A DNA stretch of 64,000 bases from Eupeodes corollae (taxonomy: Eukaryota > Arthropoda > Insecta > Diptera > Syrphidae), in NCBI RefSeq assembly GCF_945859685.1, contig NC_079147.1, forward strand, positions 57,752,946 to 57,816,945. Direction: 5' to 3'. The first letter of the stretch is position 1. Each line of letters starts with the position of its first letter. The position numbers and the translations under genes are program-made. This document shows, piece by piece, positions 11,934 to 25,369 of this stretch. Below the pieces are notes generated by a model. The model was not told the DNA's origin and made no database searches. It was given only the letters and a program-made list of their open reading frames with translations.

Positions 11934-14900
11934 ACTTACTTACTCAAGGTTGAGCTACAGTCCTGTGTGAACTAGGACCTCACCCAACAAACTTCTCTAT
12001 CTAGCTCGGTCCCTAGCTAGATGTCTCCAGTTTCGCGCTACGAGTTGGGTGAGGTCACCTTCCACTTGTGCGCGCCACCTGATCCGCGGTCTTATTCTAC
12101 TGCGCTGTCCTGTGGTAGTGGATTCGAAGACTTTGCGGGCCGGAGCGTTGGTTTCCATGCGCTCTACGTGACCCAGCTATCTTAGTCGTTGGACTTTTAC
12201 TCTTCTGGCTAAGTCTACGTCGTTGTTCCATCTTCTCCTCCACTCCCCTTCGATGCATACGGGACCGTAAATCACATGAAGAACTTTTCACTGGAACCGA
12301 CCCAAGGTGTTTTCATCCGCTATTGTCATAGTCAATGCTTCTGCACCGTATAGCAGGACGGGGATGATAAGGGTCTTATATAGCGACACTTTGGTCCTTC
12401 GAGAGAGGACTTTACCACTCAATTGCTTTCTTAGCCCAAAGAAACAGCGGTTAGCAAGAGTTATTCTGCGTTTGATCTCAGCGCTGGTGTTGTTTTCTGT
12501 GTTTACAGCGGAGCCTGGGTAGACGAAGACCTTGTCTACCTCAAAGTTACGTCTGTCAATTGTGACGTTTTGACCAAGACATTGGTGTTGTATGTCCTTT
12601 CTTGACGACAGCATGTACTTTGTTTTGCCCTCATTAACCGTTAAACCCATTTTTGCCACCTCTGCCTCAATACTTACAAAAGCCCCATCAGCATATGCTA
12701 GTAATTGGACAGGCTTTTGAAAGATAGTGCCTCTAGTGTTGACGTGTGAGCTCTGCACTACTCTTTCAAGTAAGATGTTAAACTAATCACATAGTGATTG
12801 TCTAAAAACTTTTTTGACATCGAAAGGTTCTGTTAAGTTGTTTCCAACCTTTATTCTGCACAAACGGTTGAATTTGGAAGGGATGCCAAAACTAGACATG
12901 GCTCTATACAGCTCGTCCCTGTAGATGCTGTCATATGCGGCTTTGAAATCGATGAAAAGATGGTGGGTGTCGATTTGGTGTTCTTGGGTTTTTTCCAGGA
13001 TCTGCCGTAATGTGAAAATTTGATCGGCTGTGGACTTTCCTGGTCTAAAACCACACTGATAAGGACCTATCAGTTTGTTGACGATTTGCTTTAGACGTTC
13101 ACATATAACGGCAGAACAAATTTTATAGGCGATGTTAAGTAGACTGATTCCTCTATAGTTGGTGCAGTTTAGAGGGTCTCCTTTTTTAAGGATAGGGCAA
13201 AAAATACTGACGTTTCATTCATCGGGCATGCTTTCTTCCGACCATATCTTACAGATAAGTTGGTGCATGCTCCTAACCACCCATTTGCTGGATTATCACA
13301 GCGGAATTCAGTTCCTCGTCGACATTATACAGTCTGCAGAAGTGGTCCTTCCATATCATCAGCATTGACTGCGGTTCCACTATGATGTTTCCAATTTCGT
13401 CTTTGCAGCCTTCGGTTCTAGGTTTATGTACCTGTGAATTTCGTTTCACCTATTTATAAAACTTTCGAACTTCATTCCTGCTTTTGAACCTCTCAATATC
13501 TTCAACCGCACGCTTCTCATGCCTTCTCTTTTCCTTTCTGAGAAGTCGGTGTTCCTCTGGCCTCTTCTGCTCATAGAGCTCATGAGCAGCTCTCGTCCTT
13601 CTATGCAGCGCCGCTTTGCGTGTCTGCTGTTTGGCTACATTTGCTTGCCGACATTCCTCATCAAACCAGGGGTTCCTGTTGGTGGCTTTTTGAAACCAGC
13701 ACATCAGAGGCGGCTTCTCTGATTGCATCTTGGCTGGAAGCGTGTTTTGTGTCGATCGTAATATGGTTTATTTGGTTGACGGTAGATTGATCTGGAGAAG
13801 TCCATGTTCCTTTGTGGATGTTGAGGTGTGGAAAACGCGTACTGGCTACCATGACGTTTCGCCCCGCAGCAAAATCTATGAGCCTGAATCCGTTGTCGGG
13901 AGTGTTGTCGTGTAGGCTGTTCTTCCCGATAATTCGACCAAAGATGTCTTCCCTTCCTAGCTTGGCATTAAAATCACCCAGGACTATTTTAATATCGTAG
14001 CTAGGACACTACTCATATATTTTGTCTAAGAGCTCGGAGAACATACCTTTGGTGTCATCGTCTTTCTCTTCTATGGGTCGTTTGCGAATATCAGGCTAAT
14101 TTAGCCTTCATGCGTATGGTCATGAAGCGCTCATTGACGCGCCTATAGCTCAAGACTTCTTGTCTAAGTCTGGCTCCAATTGCAGTTTTTCATCCTCTGT
14201 TTGCCCGGCCCATCCCATCGTATTTCCTGGATGGCGGTGATATCTGCTTTATAGCGGTCTAGGGCCTCCGCTAATTCTTCGGCTGCACGTGGTCTGTTAA
14301 GGGACCTAACATTCCACGTGCATATCCGAAGTTCGTTTGCGTTGGTTGTCAACAGTAAATCCGTCCGTATCCGAGGCTTGTTGGTGCTTCGCAACTATGA
14401 AAGCTTTTATGTGGCAGGAAGTCACCCCGACGGCACAACCCCTGACCTGGAGGCCAGATCCTAAGTATAACTCCAAGGAAGGGAAGCCAGATAAACCGCT
14501 CCTTACAGGCCTGGGCTCCGAATATGTCGAAGAAGCCCTATAAGGTGTTCACTAAGTAGTTCAACCTTACTGGAACTGTAGACGCAACCGTTGATTTCAT
14601 CTCTGGGATTCCTCCGCTGCCGTCTGGATAAAGAGAGGTGCCTTAGTGGAAACAGCTCTCCCCCCTCTCTCGTTTGCTCCCCCAACAACTTTCCACTGGG
14701 GTTGGAACCCAATCTCCAGTTGAGGTACTAGGCACCCGATGTTCACCTCGGGAAAGTGAGAGTAGGAGTTGATAGACAGAGGAGGGTTTTGAGAAAAACT
14801 TGTGGACGCTTGTGTCCTCTTGAATGCACATGTCTACCATTTGAACATCCCAGCATATGCTGTCCTCAAAAAAGAACCTTGAGCGACGACGCACGTCTGG

Positions 14901-14945
14901 GGAAAAACCATTTTAAAATCAGACAACAACGCCAGCGCTGAAATA
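11934..14945 (-). mobile_element. TAAG-tailed LINE, longest copy (copy D), endonuclease to 3' tail
   Basis: The most complete TAAG-tailed LINE, on the minus strand, about 3.0 kb. At the 5' side an APE endonuclease N-terminus (LRICTWNVRSLNRPRAAEEL, then TAIQEIRWDGPG) lies at 14200-14340, preceded by about 550 bp of probable 5' UTR. The linker (NPWFDEECRQANVAKQ) is at 13640-13690, RT motif A (IDFKAAYDSIYR-like) near 12930, a lost or degraded YADD region near 12700 (LLAYADG), and the thumb (NRCFFGLRKQLSGK, LIIPVLLYGAEALTM) at 12310-12470. The 3' tail is (TAAG)n at 11934-11945. Frameshifts are frequent. Probably RTE-like (inference). It is 3'-complete; whether the 5' end is complete is unknown. 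Confidence 0.87.
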
Positions 14946-15079
14946 AAGTGAAGAACAACTCTTGCTCCTTTTTTGGACTTAGAAGGCAATTGAGAGTAGT
15001 AAAGTCATCTATCGAGTATCTATAATTACTATCTATTAGACGCTCATCATCCCATTTCTTGTTTAGGGCGCTGAGAGTG

Positions 15080-15427
15080 TCTTAGGATGCTTCGAGAGAA
15101 AAATTCTGATCTTTATTACCTTTTGCATAAATGGAGAGTATAGAAGAAGATACAAGGACGAACTGTACAACTACAATGACCTGGTTAAAAGAATAAAAGT
15201 CCAACTACTAAGATGGCTGGGTCATGTAGAACGAATGAACATTAAAGCACCTGCCCGGAAGGTCTTCCAATCCAATCCCGAGAGACTGCGGCGAAGTAGA
15301 GAAAGCTCTCGACTCAGGTGGCGCACGCAAGTGGGAGAAGACGTCATAGCGGAGAAGACATAGAGACACATGTTGGTTGAGGCCCAAGTCCTTCCGGAAT
15401 GTAGCACTACCTTAAATAAGTAAGTAA
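15080..15427 (+). mobile_element. TAAG-tailed LINE 3' end (copy E)
   Basis: The C-terminal part of the same RT family on the plus strand: CFERKIL near 15090, YRRRYKDELYNYNDLVKRIK, then LLRWLGHVERMN (15205-15240), APARKVFQSNP and RLRWRTQVGEDV. It ends in ttaaataagtaagtaa at 15411-15427. 5'-truncated and frameshifted. Confidence 0.83.
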
Positions 15428-15439
15428 TCCAGTTAATTT

Positions 15440-15800
15440 AAAACTCCGTGCGATAGTTGACTAATCCTGGTCGACTAGTTTGAAGGAAACCAATTGCCCC
15501 AGGAAAAAATTCTGAATGGTTGCATTGAGACCTCGATATCTTTTTGATGCCAATATTGCTCGTTCATTCAGCCAGTCTGACGAAAAACGCTTGACAACGG
15601 AATCATGGCCTCAGCAAAAATGTTTGGTTGTCAAAGATATCTTTCAACAATCTGTCCAGTTCCCTCTGATGTAGGCTCTTAGCCATTCCGCTAGTTTAGA
15701 ACATTGCAAATTTGTTGATTTGCATGTTTAAGGTAATTTCAAGGCAGAATGTGCAATTTGCTGGCCTTCTAGCACAGTCACAGCTAGTCCATTGTGTACA
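15440..15800 (-). pseudogene. Helitron helicase remnant
   Basis: Minus-strand coding debris matching the helicase encoded at 50300-53310. Reading down from 15800: AVTVLEGQQIAHSALKLP (compare AATLLDGGRTAHSALKLP in that copy), then degraded sequence, then SDWLNERAILASKRY and LNATIQ with a spaced LVSFKLVDQ (compare WLGERAILAAKN, INFKIQ and IFKSIDAV). The middle of the helicase, including the Walker B region, has been deleted. Only a short piece survives and I see no terminal structures. Confidence 0.7.
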
Positions 15801-15839
15801 GTTTCTACATACGTATGTAAGTGTCGTAGGCCGTTCCTT

Positions 15840-16115
15840 GTTGTTGATTTTATTGTGGAACACTTGTAACTGTTTTGGCCAATGCTAAAATATTGTTTAA
15901 AATGGGAGGGGAAAAAAGAGTTGGGTAAGTCATTCCAAATTTTTGATCTTCTTTAAAAAAAATCTTTACAATTGACAGTGAGTCCGAAATTAAGCTCAAG
16001 GGTAGAGTGATGGGCATTCCGGGAGGTGCGATAATTGCTACTGAATCGTTTGACCCCCTCGTCGTTCTAATTAACTTAAGAGTTTGCCTCAAGTTTACTG
16101 ATATAATAGTGAAAG
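15840..16115 (-). pseudogene. CR1-like LINE C-terminal remnant
   Basis: The minus-strand frame reads SRNAHHSTLELNFGLTVNCK, then DFFKRRSKIWNDLPNSFFPS. This pattern (R-N-A-H, then F-x-R-x-x-K/R-I/L-W-N-x-L-P) is the conserved end of CR1-type ORF2 proteins. The same region recurs at 41070-41410 and, more diverged, at 44490-44770. It adjoins the Helitron remnant on its left. Confidence 0.68.
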
Positions 16116-17599
16116 AAATAGCTCATATTATAATATCCTACTATATGACAAAATTACATGACATTTGACAAAACAAAGAAAGTTTCTTATATTTCGATAA
16201 AAATTCGTTAAGTTCAGTTCACAGTTATTAGTGCATCTCATTTAATATTTCCTAACCCAAAAACACGTAAGTACAGAAACAAACATCAAGTCCTGACATT
16301 ACTCCAGTGAAGATTACTTTTGTACTTTGTAACTTTGTTATTGAACTAATTAATATAATAATTCCCAAAACTAAACAGCGATTGAACAATTAATGCGAAA
16401 GAATTTGATAAGCACGTATCTAACTGACACACGCGATATCTTGGAACTTGGAACTTAGAAACTTCACATACCTCCTCCGATAGTATGACCATTTACAATG
16501 TACATAGGTATACCCCTATTTTAGTCTGCGTTATCGGATTCAAGCTGATGTAATTCCTCTTGTCTTGTCTAGACAAATATACACACAATATCGCCATATG
16601 GGATTCTTTTTGTCGTCTCAGTTCTGTAGAAATAGTGCCGATATATGCAGCGCATAAGCACAGTTCCAGAAGTCTCAAGTTTGCGACAACTATATTACAT
16701 TATAGCAGGAGTATGGCGTCGATAACGAAATCGATATAATTTAGTAAAACTTTTTGCAATAACAAAGTCCCTCTGCCACTGACACTGCCACCGCTAACAC
16801 CACCCACCGCCACTACCTCTACCGCCATCCACTGATACCAGGTGGTCGTCTCACCTAAAATCTAATCAATTTGCTGTCGGTTCTCACGTAAAGGTAATAA
16901 TTGATTCGCACGTACCAACTTATCGATGCAAAGACTTATTAACGTGTACAAATGCTGAGACTGATATACTGAGGAGGATTGTAGATAGGGAACGCTGCGG
17001 CTTCTGTGGCACTTGACATTGAATATCGTGCGACAATGAAGGCAACGGACGCTACGGCGACGTCCCCGTAATTTGGCGGGGTTGGTGATAGTATAGGTAA
17101 AGACTAATTCACCTCAAAAATGGGTGGATTAAAATTGAAGTTTTTCATATAATTGTCAAGAGAGGTTGAGATAAGAGACTTCCATTGTGTTATCGTTTGT
17201 TAAGTGGAAAAGTTTTGTTAATATGAATGTTTTTTAAGCTCTGCAAACTGACCTTACATGTTTGTGCAATAATGCCAGTGATAAGATATTGAAAATTGAA
17301 ACAGAATATAAGTCGTTTGGAAAGTACTATGGATTTTAAATATCAACTAAGTTATCCTAAGCTCGAATCATTAACAGAGTACCTGTCAGATTGATTTGCG
17401 GTTTTGAAGACATGAACCTGATAGACTTGTAGCTTTATTTAATATAGCTTTGTGTTTTTATAGTTGAATGAGCTAGGAAACTAAAGTCGTGTAGCAGTAG
17501 AATGTGAATTTTATTGTTCTTTTATTACATATATGAAGAATTGAAGATATATGACAAAGTCGGAATTGGCTTTAACTTCAGCCGAAAAAGTGAGTTTTC
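16116..17599. other. Unassigned sequence
   Basis: No gene recognised. A run rich in ACC/GCC triplets lies at 16775-16835 (ccactgacactgccaccgct and similar), which may be a degenerate microsatellite. Confidence 0.4.
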
Positions 17600-20190
17600 A
17601 ATTATTATAATAAGCTTTCGTTATGTTTGGAACTAAAAGTCTTCATTCATAATTTGTTGTCTGTACTTGACATAATGGTAGAGAAGGTTCCAGTTTTCTT
17701 CCTTTAGTATTCAAATAAGTTCGTCTATTTGAATAGATTTTCTCCAGACTTGTGTTCTATCGTTTACAACACTGGGCATATTGCGATGAAATGCTGCGTG
17801 TCTTCTATGAGGTTGCGTAGGGTGTATGTTGATTATTAGTCTGTTTCATATGGTTTGTAGTTTTAAGGCAAGAGTTCACCTCTAGTTGTACAGACCTTTG
17901 ATATTATATCCACACCTTCATCATCATTCTTAATTCCAGGTCATTTTGAAGATGCTTGTATGTCAATCGTTCCTTGGTCTTGGAAACTTGCAAATTGGGC
18001 GGACTTAACTTTTTCAAGGAATTCATGTATTGGCCACTGTCTATTAGTTAATTCACTATAATAGTGGATTCCCTGCAGAGCCTAAAAGCATTGTCTGTTG
18101 CAACTTCTTAGATACGAAGACATTTAAAATGTTAGCCGATGTATTGGTTGATTCATCACCTTCTTCATGTAGACAACATGGAGCTTTGTGTAGTATATAG
18201 TTTGGCATGTTATTTGGAGGTCTGGACATTTTTTTGATAAAATATCTTTGGAGTTTTTCAACGTCTTCTAATTCCCAGATTACCTATACTTGTGCTGCGA
18301 AGACCATAACTGCTTTTTAAATTTTATTTGAAGGGCTGTTAATCGTTCTTTTTACCTCTTTCAGCTTTTCTATCAAGTGAATCTTGAACGAAATTTGGGT
18401 GTTAGCAGGACGCCCTGATACTTATATTGCTTTTTCGAATTCTTCGTTTCTCTAGTACCATTTCTTATTTCTTGTAAACCGTCCAGTTCCATTCCGGAAA
18501 ATCAAAAATGTTTGACTTGCTCGTGTTTAGCTTTAAGTTTCATAAGTCTCAATACATATGTTAAGAGTTTGTTTATCATCAGTCGCATCATATTGGTTTT
18601 GTCCGCGTGCATCTGAGAACTATGATTTTTGTTTCCGCGTAGGATATACCTCCTGGTAGGTGTACACTGAGGTCATCCAAGAAGAGAGAGGAAAGGAGTG
18701 GACTAAGGGGTCAGCCCTGTTTTTCTCTTGTTTTTGTTTAAAACAATTCTAATAATAGGTATATTACCAACACATTCACCTGAGCGATTTTCGTGATAAA
18801 GCTGTTGCAATATTTTAATCATCTTCTAAAATTCGAGAGTTTGTAAAATAAGGCTTTTCCGTTAATGTTGCCGAAAGCCGCTTTGAAGTCTACAAAGAAG
18901 GCATATAGTTTTCATTTACGTTTTCTATAGATGGGATCGGGCAATACTTGCTAGCATCTAGATATTGTCTATTGTGGAGTAGCACCTACGGAATCTGGTT
19001 TTGTATTCACTGAGTAAAATATTTTCATCTATCCAATTAATGAGTCTTTTAAAAAACACTCCTGTAAAGTTTTGCGTAACAGCGTTAAGAAAAGAAATGC
19101 CTCTATAATTATTTGGGTTCGTTGGATTTTCTTTCTGCAGTATAGGGGATATATGGTTTTTCTAAAGCTTTTTCGGGCCACACCACAGTTGTAAGCCTAG
19201 TTGAAGGTTTTTGTTAATTCTTAAAGAAAGGCGTTCGTAGCGTTTTTGAAGAATTTATATCTTATTTGGTTTGCGCCTGGTGCTTTGTTTTCTTCTCAAA
19301 GATTTATGATACTGGATACGTGTTATTGGGTAAACTGTTGGTCCAAAGTATCGTTGACTATAAATGGTTGTTATGTGTATTTGACCAATTATTTATTTAT
19401 ATATAAGATATTTTGTTTGGCTCTTTTGGTCTTTTTGGTTTTGGAGTGCAAATAAAAAACTTATTTCATTCTTTCCCAACGTTTCTTACTCTTTCAGGGG
19501 TGTCTTTATTCAATATTTTACATTAAATCACATTAATTCTATTTATTTTACAACGATGGCACTGCATCCTTCCAACGATGGCACACAAAATTGAAAATAA
19601 ATTAACGAAAAGAATATGAAATGAATAATAGACATAAACAAGAAAAACTATCAAATTAAACAGAATGTTCGCAGGTACTTTTTTGATTATAATGAAATAA
19701 GTTTTTTATTTGCATTTCAAAAACAAAAAGACCAAAAGATCCAAACAAAATATTCAGTCAGAATTGGAACGTCTTCTTTTATGGACGATCTATAGCCTTG
19801 TTTGTTCAGGGTTCTTACAATATTCCAGAAAGCTTTACTATCACTAACATTTCTAGGACTCGATGCTAGTTGTATAGTGTGGTTTTCTTGTTTCGCCACA
19901 TTAACCTTATAAGCTTTGTATGCTTTTTGGAAGATTACTTTTGAAACATTGGTTCCTTTTTTTCTTTGTTTGTAAATGATTTTTTCCTCGCCGATTCGCA
20001 CTCCTAGTCGTAGTAAGGTTATTTTTCTTTATTTTTTGGTATGTTTTGGCTTCCTGCAGCTTAAATTTTTATAATTAGTTTTCAAATATCTGTAATAATG
20101 TTGCGTTCATGGTCTAGATTGAATTTGTATCTTTCCTTGCTTTATTATGGAAAATGATCCATTGAGTCATCTTTTAACGCAATAAAACAA
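17600..20190 (-). mobile_element. LINE family K, copy 1 (RT with C-terminal zinc-like motif)
   Basis: A decayed LINE on the minus strand. From the 5' side: NHTIQLASSPRNVSDSKAFW and NKQGYRSSIKEDVPILT at 19757-19910, then a fold-back insert (listed separately), then PNNYRGISFLNAVT near 19090, VDFKAAFGNINGKALFYKLS (motif A) near 18830-18880, and LSPLLSSLFLDDLSVHLPGG near 18660. At the C-terminus a CNLIEDTQHFIAICP segment (17790-17830) resembles half of a CCHC zinc motif, and NLLYHYVKYRQQIMNEDF ends at a stop at 17633. Frameshifts are numerous. Family K has three other copies here, at 26330, 36840 and 53726. I cannot place its clade with certainty. Confidence 0.78.
19408..19753. repeat. Fold-back insert with ~63-bp inverted repeats
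   Basis: Positions 19408-19470 and the reverse complement of 19691-19753 match over about 63 bp at roughly 92% identity by eye. Both begin atattttgtttgg and end aaaaaacttatttcatt. They enclose about 220 bp with no coding motif. The structure interrupts the family K LINE: LINE-like protein sequence is readable on both sides but not inside. This fits a non-autonomous fold-back/MITE-like element, although an inverted duplication is possible. A target duplication is not evident. Confidence 0.75.
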
Positions 20191-20279
20191 CAATTTGTGA
20201 TCCTGGTTTATGTCCCATCATAACTTTGGCACTAACCCCCATTTGAGGCCATTTAGGAACACGTTTTTAAGGTGTGGGA

Positions 20280-21050
20280 TGACGAGATCAGACTTTTTTA
20301 AATAGGGTTTATCAACAAGGGCGTTATGTAGAGTTCGCTGTTGACGGTGACGGCCTCACTAACAACGTTTTCAAAAAAGCACGGACCAATTACGCCTCCG
20401 GCCCAAAATCCACACCAAATGGTAACTTTTTGAGGATGCAACCTTACGTGGGTTGGTGTCCTCCAATATACAGACATTTTCCTTTTTAACACAGCCATTC
20501 ATCCAAAAATTCGCCTCATCACTAAAGATGATTGTTTCGACCAAAATAAAGGTTCTCTTCCAGACGATTCGAAGCCCTGTCAGCGAACAAACGGAGGCGT
20601 TGTTTATAGTCATGAACTTTGAGCTCTTGGGTCAGTCGGCCAAGTCCCGATGCAAAATTCGATAAGTTGAAGTCTGCGAAAGGCCGAGTCCTTGTGCACG
20701 GCGAGTAATAGACTGCCCCGGGTTTTGCTGTACCCTTTGACGGACCGCGGCGATGTTCTCGGTCAATCTTGCGTTCCTGGAACGTACGGGCGTTGGCTTA
20801 TTGTTTACTTAACCGGTCGTCTCAAATTTGGCCACTAAATGTTGAAGAGTCGAGTGTGAAGGGCCACAACATCTACCGTAAAATGGGAGCAATGCGCGTA
20901 ACGTTTGCGTTAACGAACACTCATTTTAATAATAAAGTTTTATCATTTGAACGTGCTTTTCAATCTTGTAACTTGCCGTGATGAATAATAAACAAAAGAT
21001 TTTACAGATGTTACCAAAACACACGGGGAGCTAAATTTACGCGCCAATTG
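20280..21050 (-). pseudogene. Tc1/mariner-superfamily transposase remnant (DUF4817 type), copy 1
   Basis: Minus-strand transposase debris. Around 20880-20940 and 20770-20830 it encodes the N-terminal helix-turn-helix region in broken frames. Conserved core motifs follow: IIFSDEANFWMNG at about 20500-20540 (catalytic aspartate within SDEA), then VTIWCGFWAGGVIGPCFFEN (20370-20430) and AVTVNSELY (20320-20350). The last third, with the final catalytic residues, is missing or unrecognisable. It is homologous to the longer copy at 34390-35500 and both share related sequence upstream of the N-terminus (gcgcgtaaattt versus gcgcgattagat on the minus strand). Non-functional. Confidence 0.83.
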
Positions 21051-24000
21051 AAAAATCCTATAGATTAAAAAAATGTATCTACATAGAACAACCAACTTTT
21101 CTTCATTAAAATCTATGACAAAATTTTGTCTTTATACCAGAGTTGTAGGCATTTTCTAAAAATGAGTCCAATATTAGCCTATCTACCAAGTGCATTTGGA
21201 GTATAAGGTATGCTTTTGTGCAGTAGATAAGGCTTCAGGCCTGAAATTGTTTCGGATGTGAATGTCTAAAGCCTATCTTAGGTCTTAAGAATAAACGATG
21301 TGAGACTTATTTGTCTTTAGCATTAGTTTCGCTGGGTTTACCATCCATTATGAAAGTATTTATTATGGAATTTGTGCCCATCTTGCATAATTGTGTGGAA
21401 AAACTATGAGGCGAACTCTGCAATTAAAAAAAGTGATACGTTGAATTCAAAAATTGAAAAAATGAATGCAATTATTTTACTGCTTTTGGCAGTTTCGCTA
21501 TAAACAGAAAAAAAGCATGCAGAAAATATAGACGCACCCTAGAACTGCAATACGAATGTAACTTTACGCGAGTATTTTGACAACGAAAATGAAAACAAAA
21601 AAATCTAATTAATATTTTTTCTTTCGAAAATATTTATAATTGATGCAGATTTATCATTGGAGAATCATCAAAGCTTGCTTCTAACCAGAAGATTCCAAGA
21701 ACTCGAAGATGGACTCAGAAGATGAGTCGCGACCTGGTTGCGTTTATTAAATCAGCCACATCAATGAAATCCGGATAGAATAATCTGGTTCGGTAAGTCT
21801 CAGGCGGGTTGGGAACAAACATAATCTTGGTCGTCCCGCATAAGTTCACGTTCATCAAGAGCATCATCCAATTCCAACTCAGGTTCTTATTGAGCAGCGA
21901 AGAAAGAGCGGGGGCAATATCATGCAATCAATCGAAAATTCCGGAACACTTAAAAAATCGATAATTGTTGAACCTCCTTCACTGCGATTTGATTTACTTT
22001 TTAAAGGACTTTCTAGGTTCTGAAATAGATGTAGTTAAGATGGATCTGCATTAACAAGTTTCGATAAAGCCAAATTCCATGCTTCGTTAAGGCAAATATA
22101 GCGATCAAATGAAGTAAATGTAATCCGTTTTCAGAGCAAAGATTTGTAACCTTCTAAGTTTCTTGAGGGTTGTTGCTTGCTGTTCCCTGAAATATCATAT
22201 TCTCTCTAGGTACTTGAAGTCCGAGTTGAATAGTAATCTTTCTGTTCCGAAATTAAAAACAAATCTGGTCTTTCGTTTATTCATGGACATGCACTTGTAG
22301 CTCTTCATTGTAGAGGCTTTTGCTCTGAAAAAGATTAAATTCTGTTAAATATAGAAATAAAATAAAGTTCACAAAAACTTACTTCTAAAATACCAAATAA
22401 ATTTGAAAAATTAATATTGTGGAATTGTCATTTTTGACAAGTCACAAAAATTTTATAAGTTGTTTTTGTAACCCAATTCGACATTTTGCTTTTGTCCACC
22501 TTTTACATGTATTCACCGATCGCGAATTTGAGAGAGTTTACCTCAAATGGAATTTGAGGGTGTTTCAGGCAGGACGGAAACTCTAGATAGTAAAAGTTCT
22601 CTATGATTAAATTTTTACCAATTGGTACACCTGTTATTCCTAAAAGGTTTGCTAAGGTTCCTATTATTTGAAATCAAAAATTCTATGAATCTGTGCTTCC
22701 ATAACTATGTGAGAAGGAAATAGCTTTTCTTTTGTCATTTTGAATTTAAATTTTAACAGAAACAAGCTATTCATCTTTTAGAGCACTCAGTAATTTCATT
22801 CGTATCAAAAACGCTTTTAACTGAAGTAATCTGCAATCTCTATTAATTTTGAGTCGCTGCATGTAAGTTATTCTAAAACATAAATCAGAATCAAAATTGT
22901 ATGAAAAATGGCGATGAGGAATTAATAAATAATAAAATAAAAACTATCCTAGAAATAGAGAACTCATAAGTCATAAGTCGTTATAGTAAGACTTTATTGC
23001 TCGTAATAAAACTTTGATTCTCTTATAATTTGTATGCAATTGAAATTGTCTCTGCGAGAAATTATTGTTTTAGAAAAAGTAATACGCATTGTCATATTGT
23101 TATAATAAATATAACTATACGATACCTTTTTATAGACATTATTTTGTGCGAATTGTGCTTTTGGTTATTAATTTTAATAACATTCAAAATGACACAAAAA
23201 TGTCAAAATAATTTACAATCGACGCCAGCGCCTCTGCCAACGCCATTTTTATAACTGCCACCGGACTCATAAACCATCAACATCGACATCAATATAAACG
23301 CAATGACAGTCGTAAACTTTTTGTTTCTGCCACAGTTACTAAACAGGATGAAAATAAGGATAAAGATGCCTCTTTTGCTCTTTGACATTTGACAATCCTG
23401 TAATATGTGATGCTACAGGCGACGTGTAATAAACATTCAACGTTATACTTTTTATTTTTTTCTGTCGTTTTGTTTCTTTATTTTATGACGAACGCCGTAT
23501 TAATTTCTAATTGCATAAATTCTACTTTACTTTCGCAGGGGATGAACGTAACGATATGCTATAGGTACCGTTAGATTGTAGTTATGTGTACTTATACTAT
23601 TGGTTAAGGGGGGTGTGGGAAATTTTACAATCACGTTAACAATACAAAATACGCAATGTGAGTGGTGATGTGACGTTGTAAAAACGCCGTGGGTGGGTAG
23701 CTGGGTATATATTGTAGTGGGTTAACGAGAAGAGTAGGCCTTTTATGGTTCTTGGGTTTGCAAAGGGTGGGGTTTGAGTTTGATTTGGCACGGTTGACAA
23801 AAGCAAAGAAAAAAAATATAAAAACATCAAACCTGCGTAAATGTTTTATTTGTCATTCCAAAGATCATCACGGTTGATGCGGTGAAATTGTTTATTTTTA
23901 TTTGTACCAAAAACCAAAAGCTGTATCCACATAGATAACATTGATATTGAAATTGTTTATCGTATAAGCAGGTTATATCCGTGAGCGTTAGCGTTAACGG

Positions 24001-25369
24001 AACGACTCGACGACCGATTTGAAATTTGATAGCGCAGTGAGTTCGGGCGTATGCCGAAAATCCCTTAAGATATCTTCTTTTTTACTTTTATTCACTTCGA
24101 AGATGATGTCTGAATCGAAAACAATAACATTTGTCGAACGATAAAAGAAATAAAAGGTAGACGGGTCTGTAGGTACATTGGGGGTATTTACAATTTTATT
24201 ATGAACCTCTATGGGCTCGGGTAAACATACATAAATTGCTTTTTTTAATTTTACCAAGTATAAACGAGATATGGTAAATTTAGCAAATGGTATTCATTAA
24301 TGGCAGGGTACTTTGAAGGATTATTTCCATTTTCTTTTTAATAAAATAGAAAGCTTAGGAAAGGAAACATCCTAGAGTAACTTAACAGTTGCTCAGGGCG
24401 CTTGCAAAGTTATTTTTATCTGAAAATAAAAAGTCCGAAACTCTTGCTATAATGTTGCTGTAAGAAAGCAACATTCAATAATCGATTCCAATAGTTTTTA
24501 ATTTGTCATCAGGTCGGTATTAACTATAAGCAAAGAACCTTCAGAAAACAGCTTTAAGGGTTTAATCCTGAATAAATATGACTTTTATTTAGCTGTTACT
24601 TAGACGTTAGTGAGATGAGCCAAATTCTAATTTATCGTGCAATTTTGTATATGTTATTTTCTTGTATCAATCTATTTTCATAAAGGGTTTTATTGAACGG
24701 TTTACTAACTCATTTGTTATAAAAAGTGTGTACAGATTGTTGGGAATTCTTTGCTTAGTTGCTAAAAGACTAAAAAAATGCATAGAATAAACAAAAACAT
24801 AGAATGTATTTTATAACATATGTAAAATTGTCACAACTATTCCAGGGCTAATTAACACTAATTTAATAGGCAGTATTTAAGATAGGACCCTAAAACTTAT
24901 TTGGGGTGTTTTTATAGCAAAATTGATACAACAAAACAATAGAACGAAAAAATCAAGCTTTTCAAGTCTCCTAATTTGGTAGACATTTGCGGCGGAATGA
25001 AAAAACTTTAAAATTGTTGCTAATTTAATGTTAATTTGTTGCTCAGATCAAACACATTTAGCTCGTAAGGTTCTAGGTTTTAAAATCAACTTAAATCTTA
25101 AATAATTAGGTTTGCTCGTCATCCAAGTTTGTAGCATTCAAAACGTAATTTCTAGCTATAACCTTAAATTTGTTATTTAATTGTGCTTAAATAATACTCA
25201 AATTAGCAGAAAAACACTAAAATACAAATCCTTTCCAGAATTAACCCCATTAATAGCCGTTGTACTCAAGCGGGTACAAAGAAATAGTCATTTTCAAATA
25301 GTCGTAAATCCGACCCGCAAAGAGTTTTTGGGCTGTTTTTTTTTTTTGTTTCGCTCGCTCAAATTATGC
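21051..25369. other. Unassigned sequence, possibly unique
   Basis: More than 4 kb with no recognised element or gene. Open frames such as those at 21715-21927 (minus) and 23994-24257 (minus) have no motif I know. Sequence at 23215-23245 is slightly GC-rich with GCC words. Host regulatory or intronic sequence is a reasonable guess but not supported by anything specific. Confidence 0.4.
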
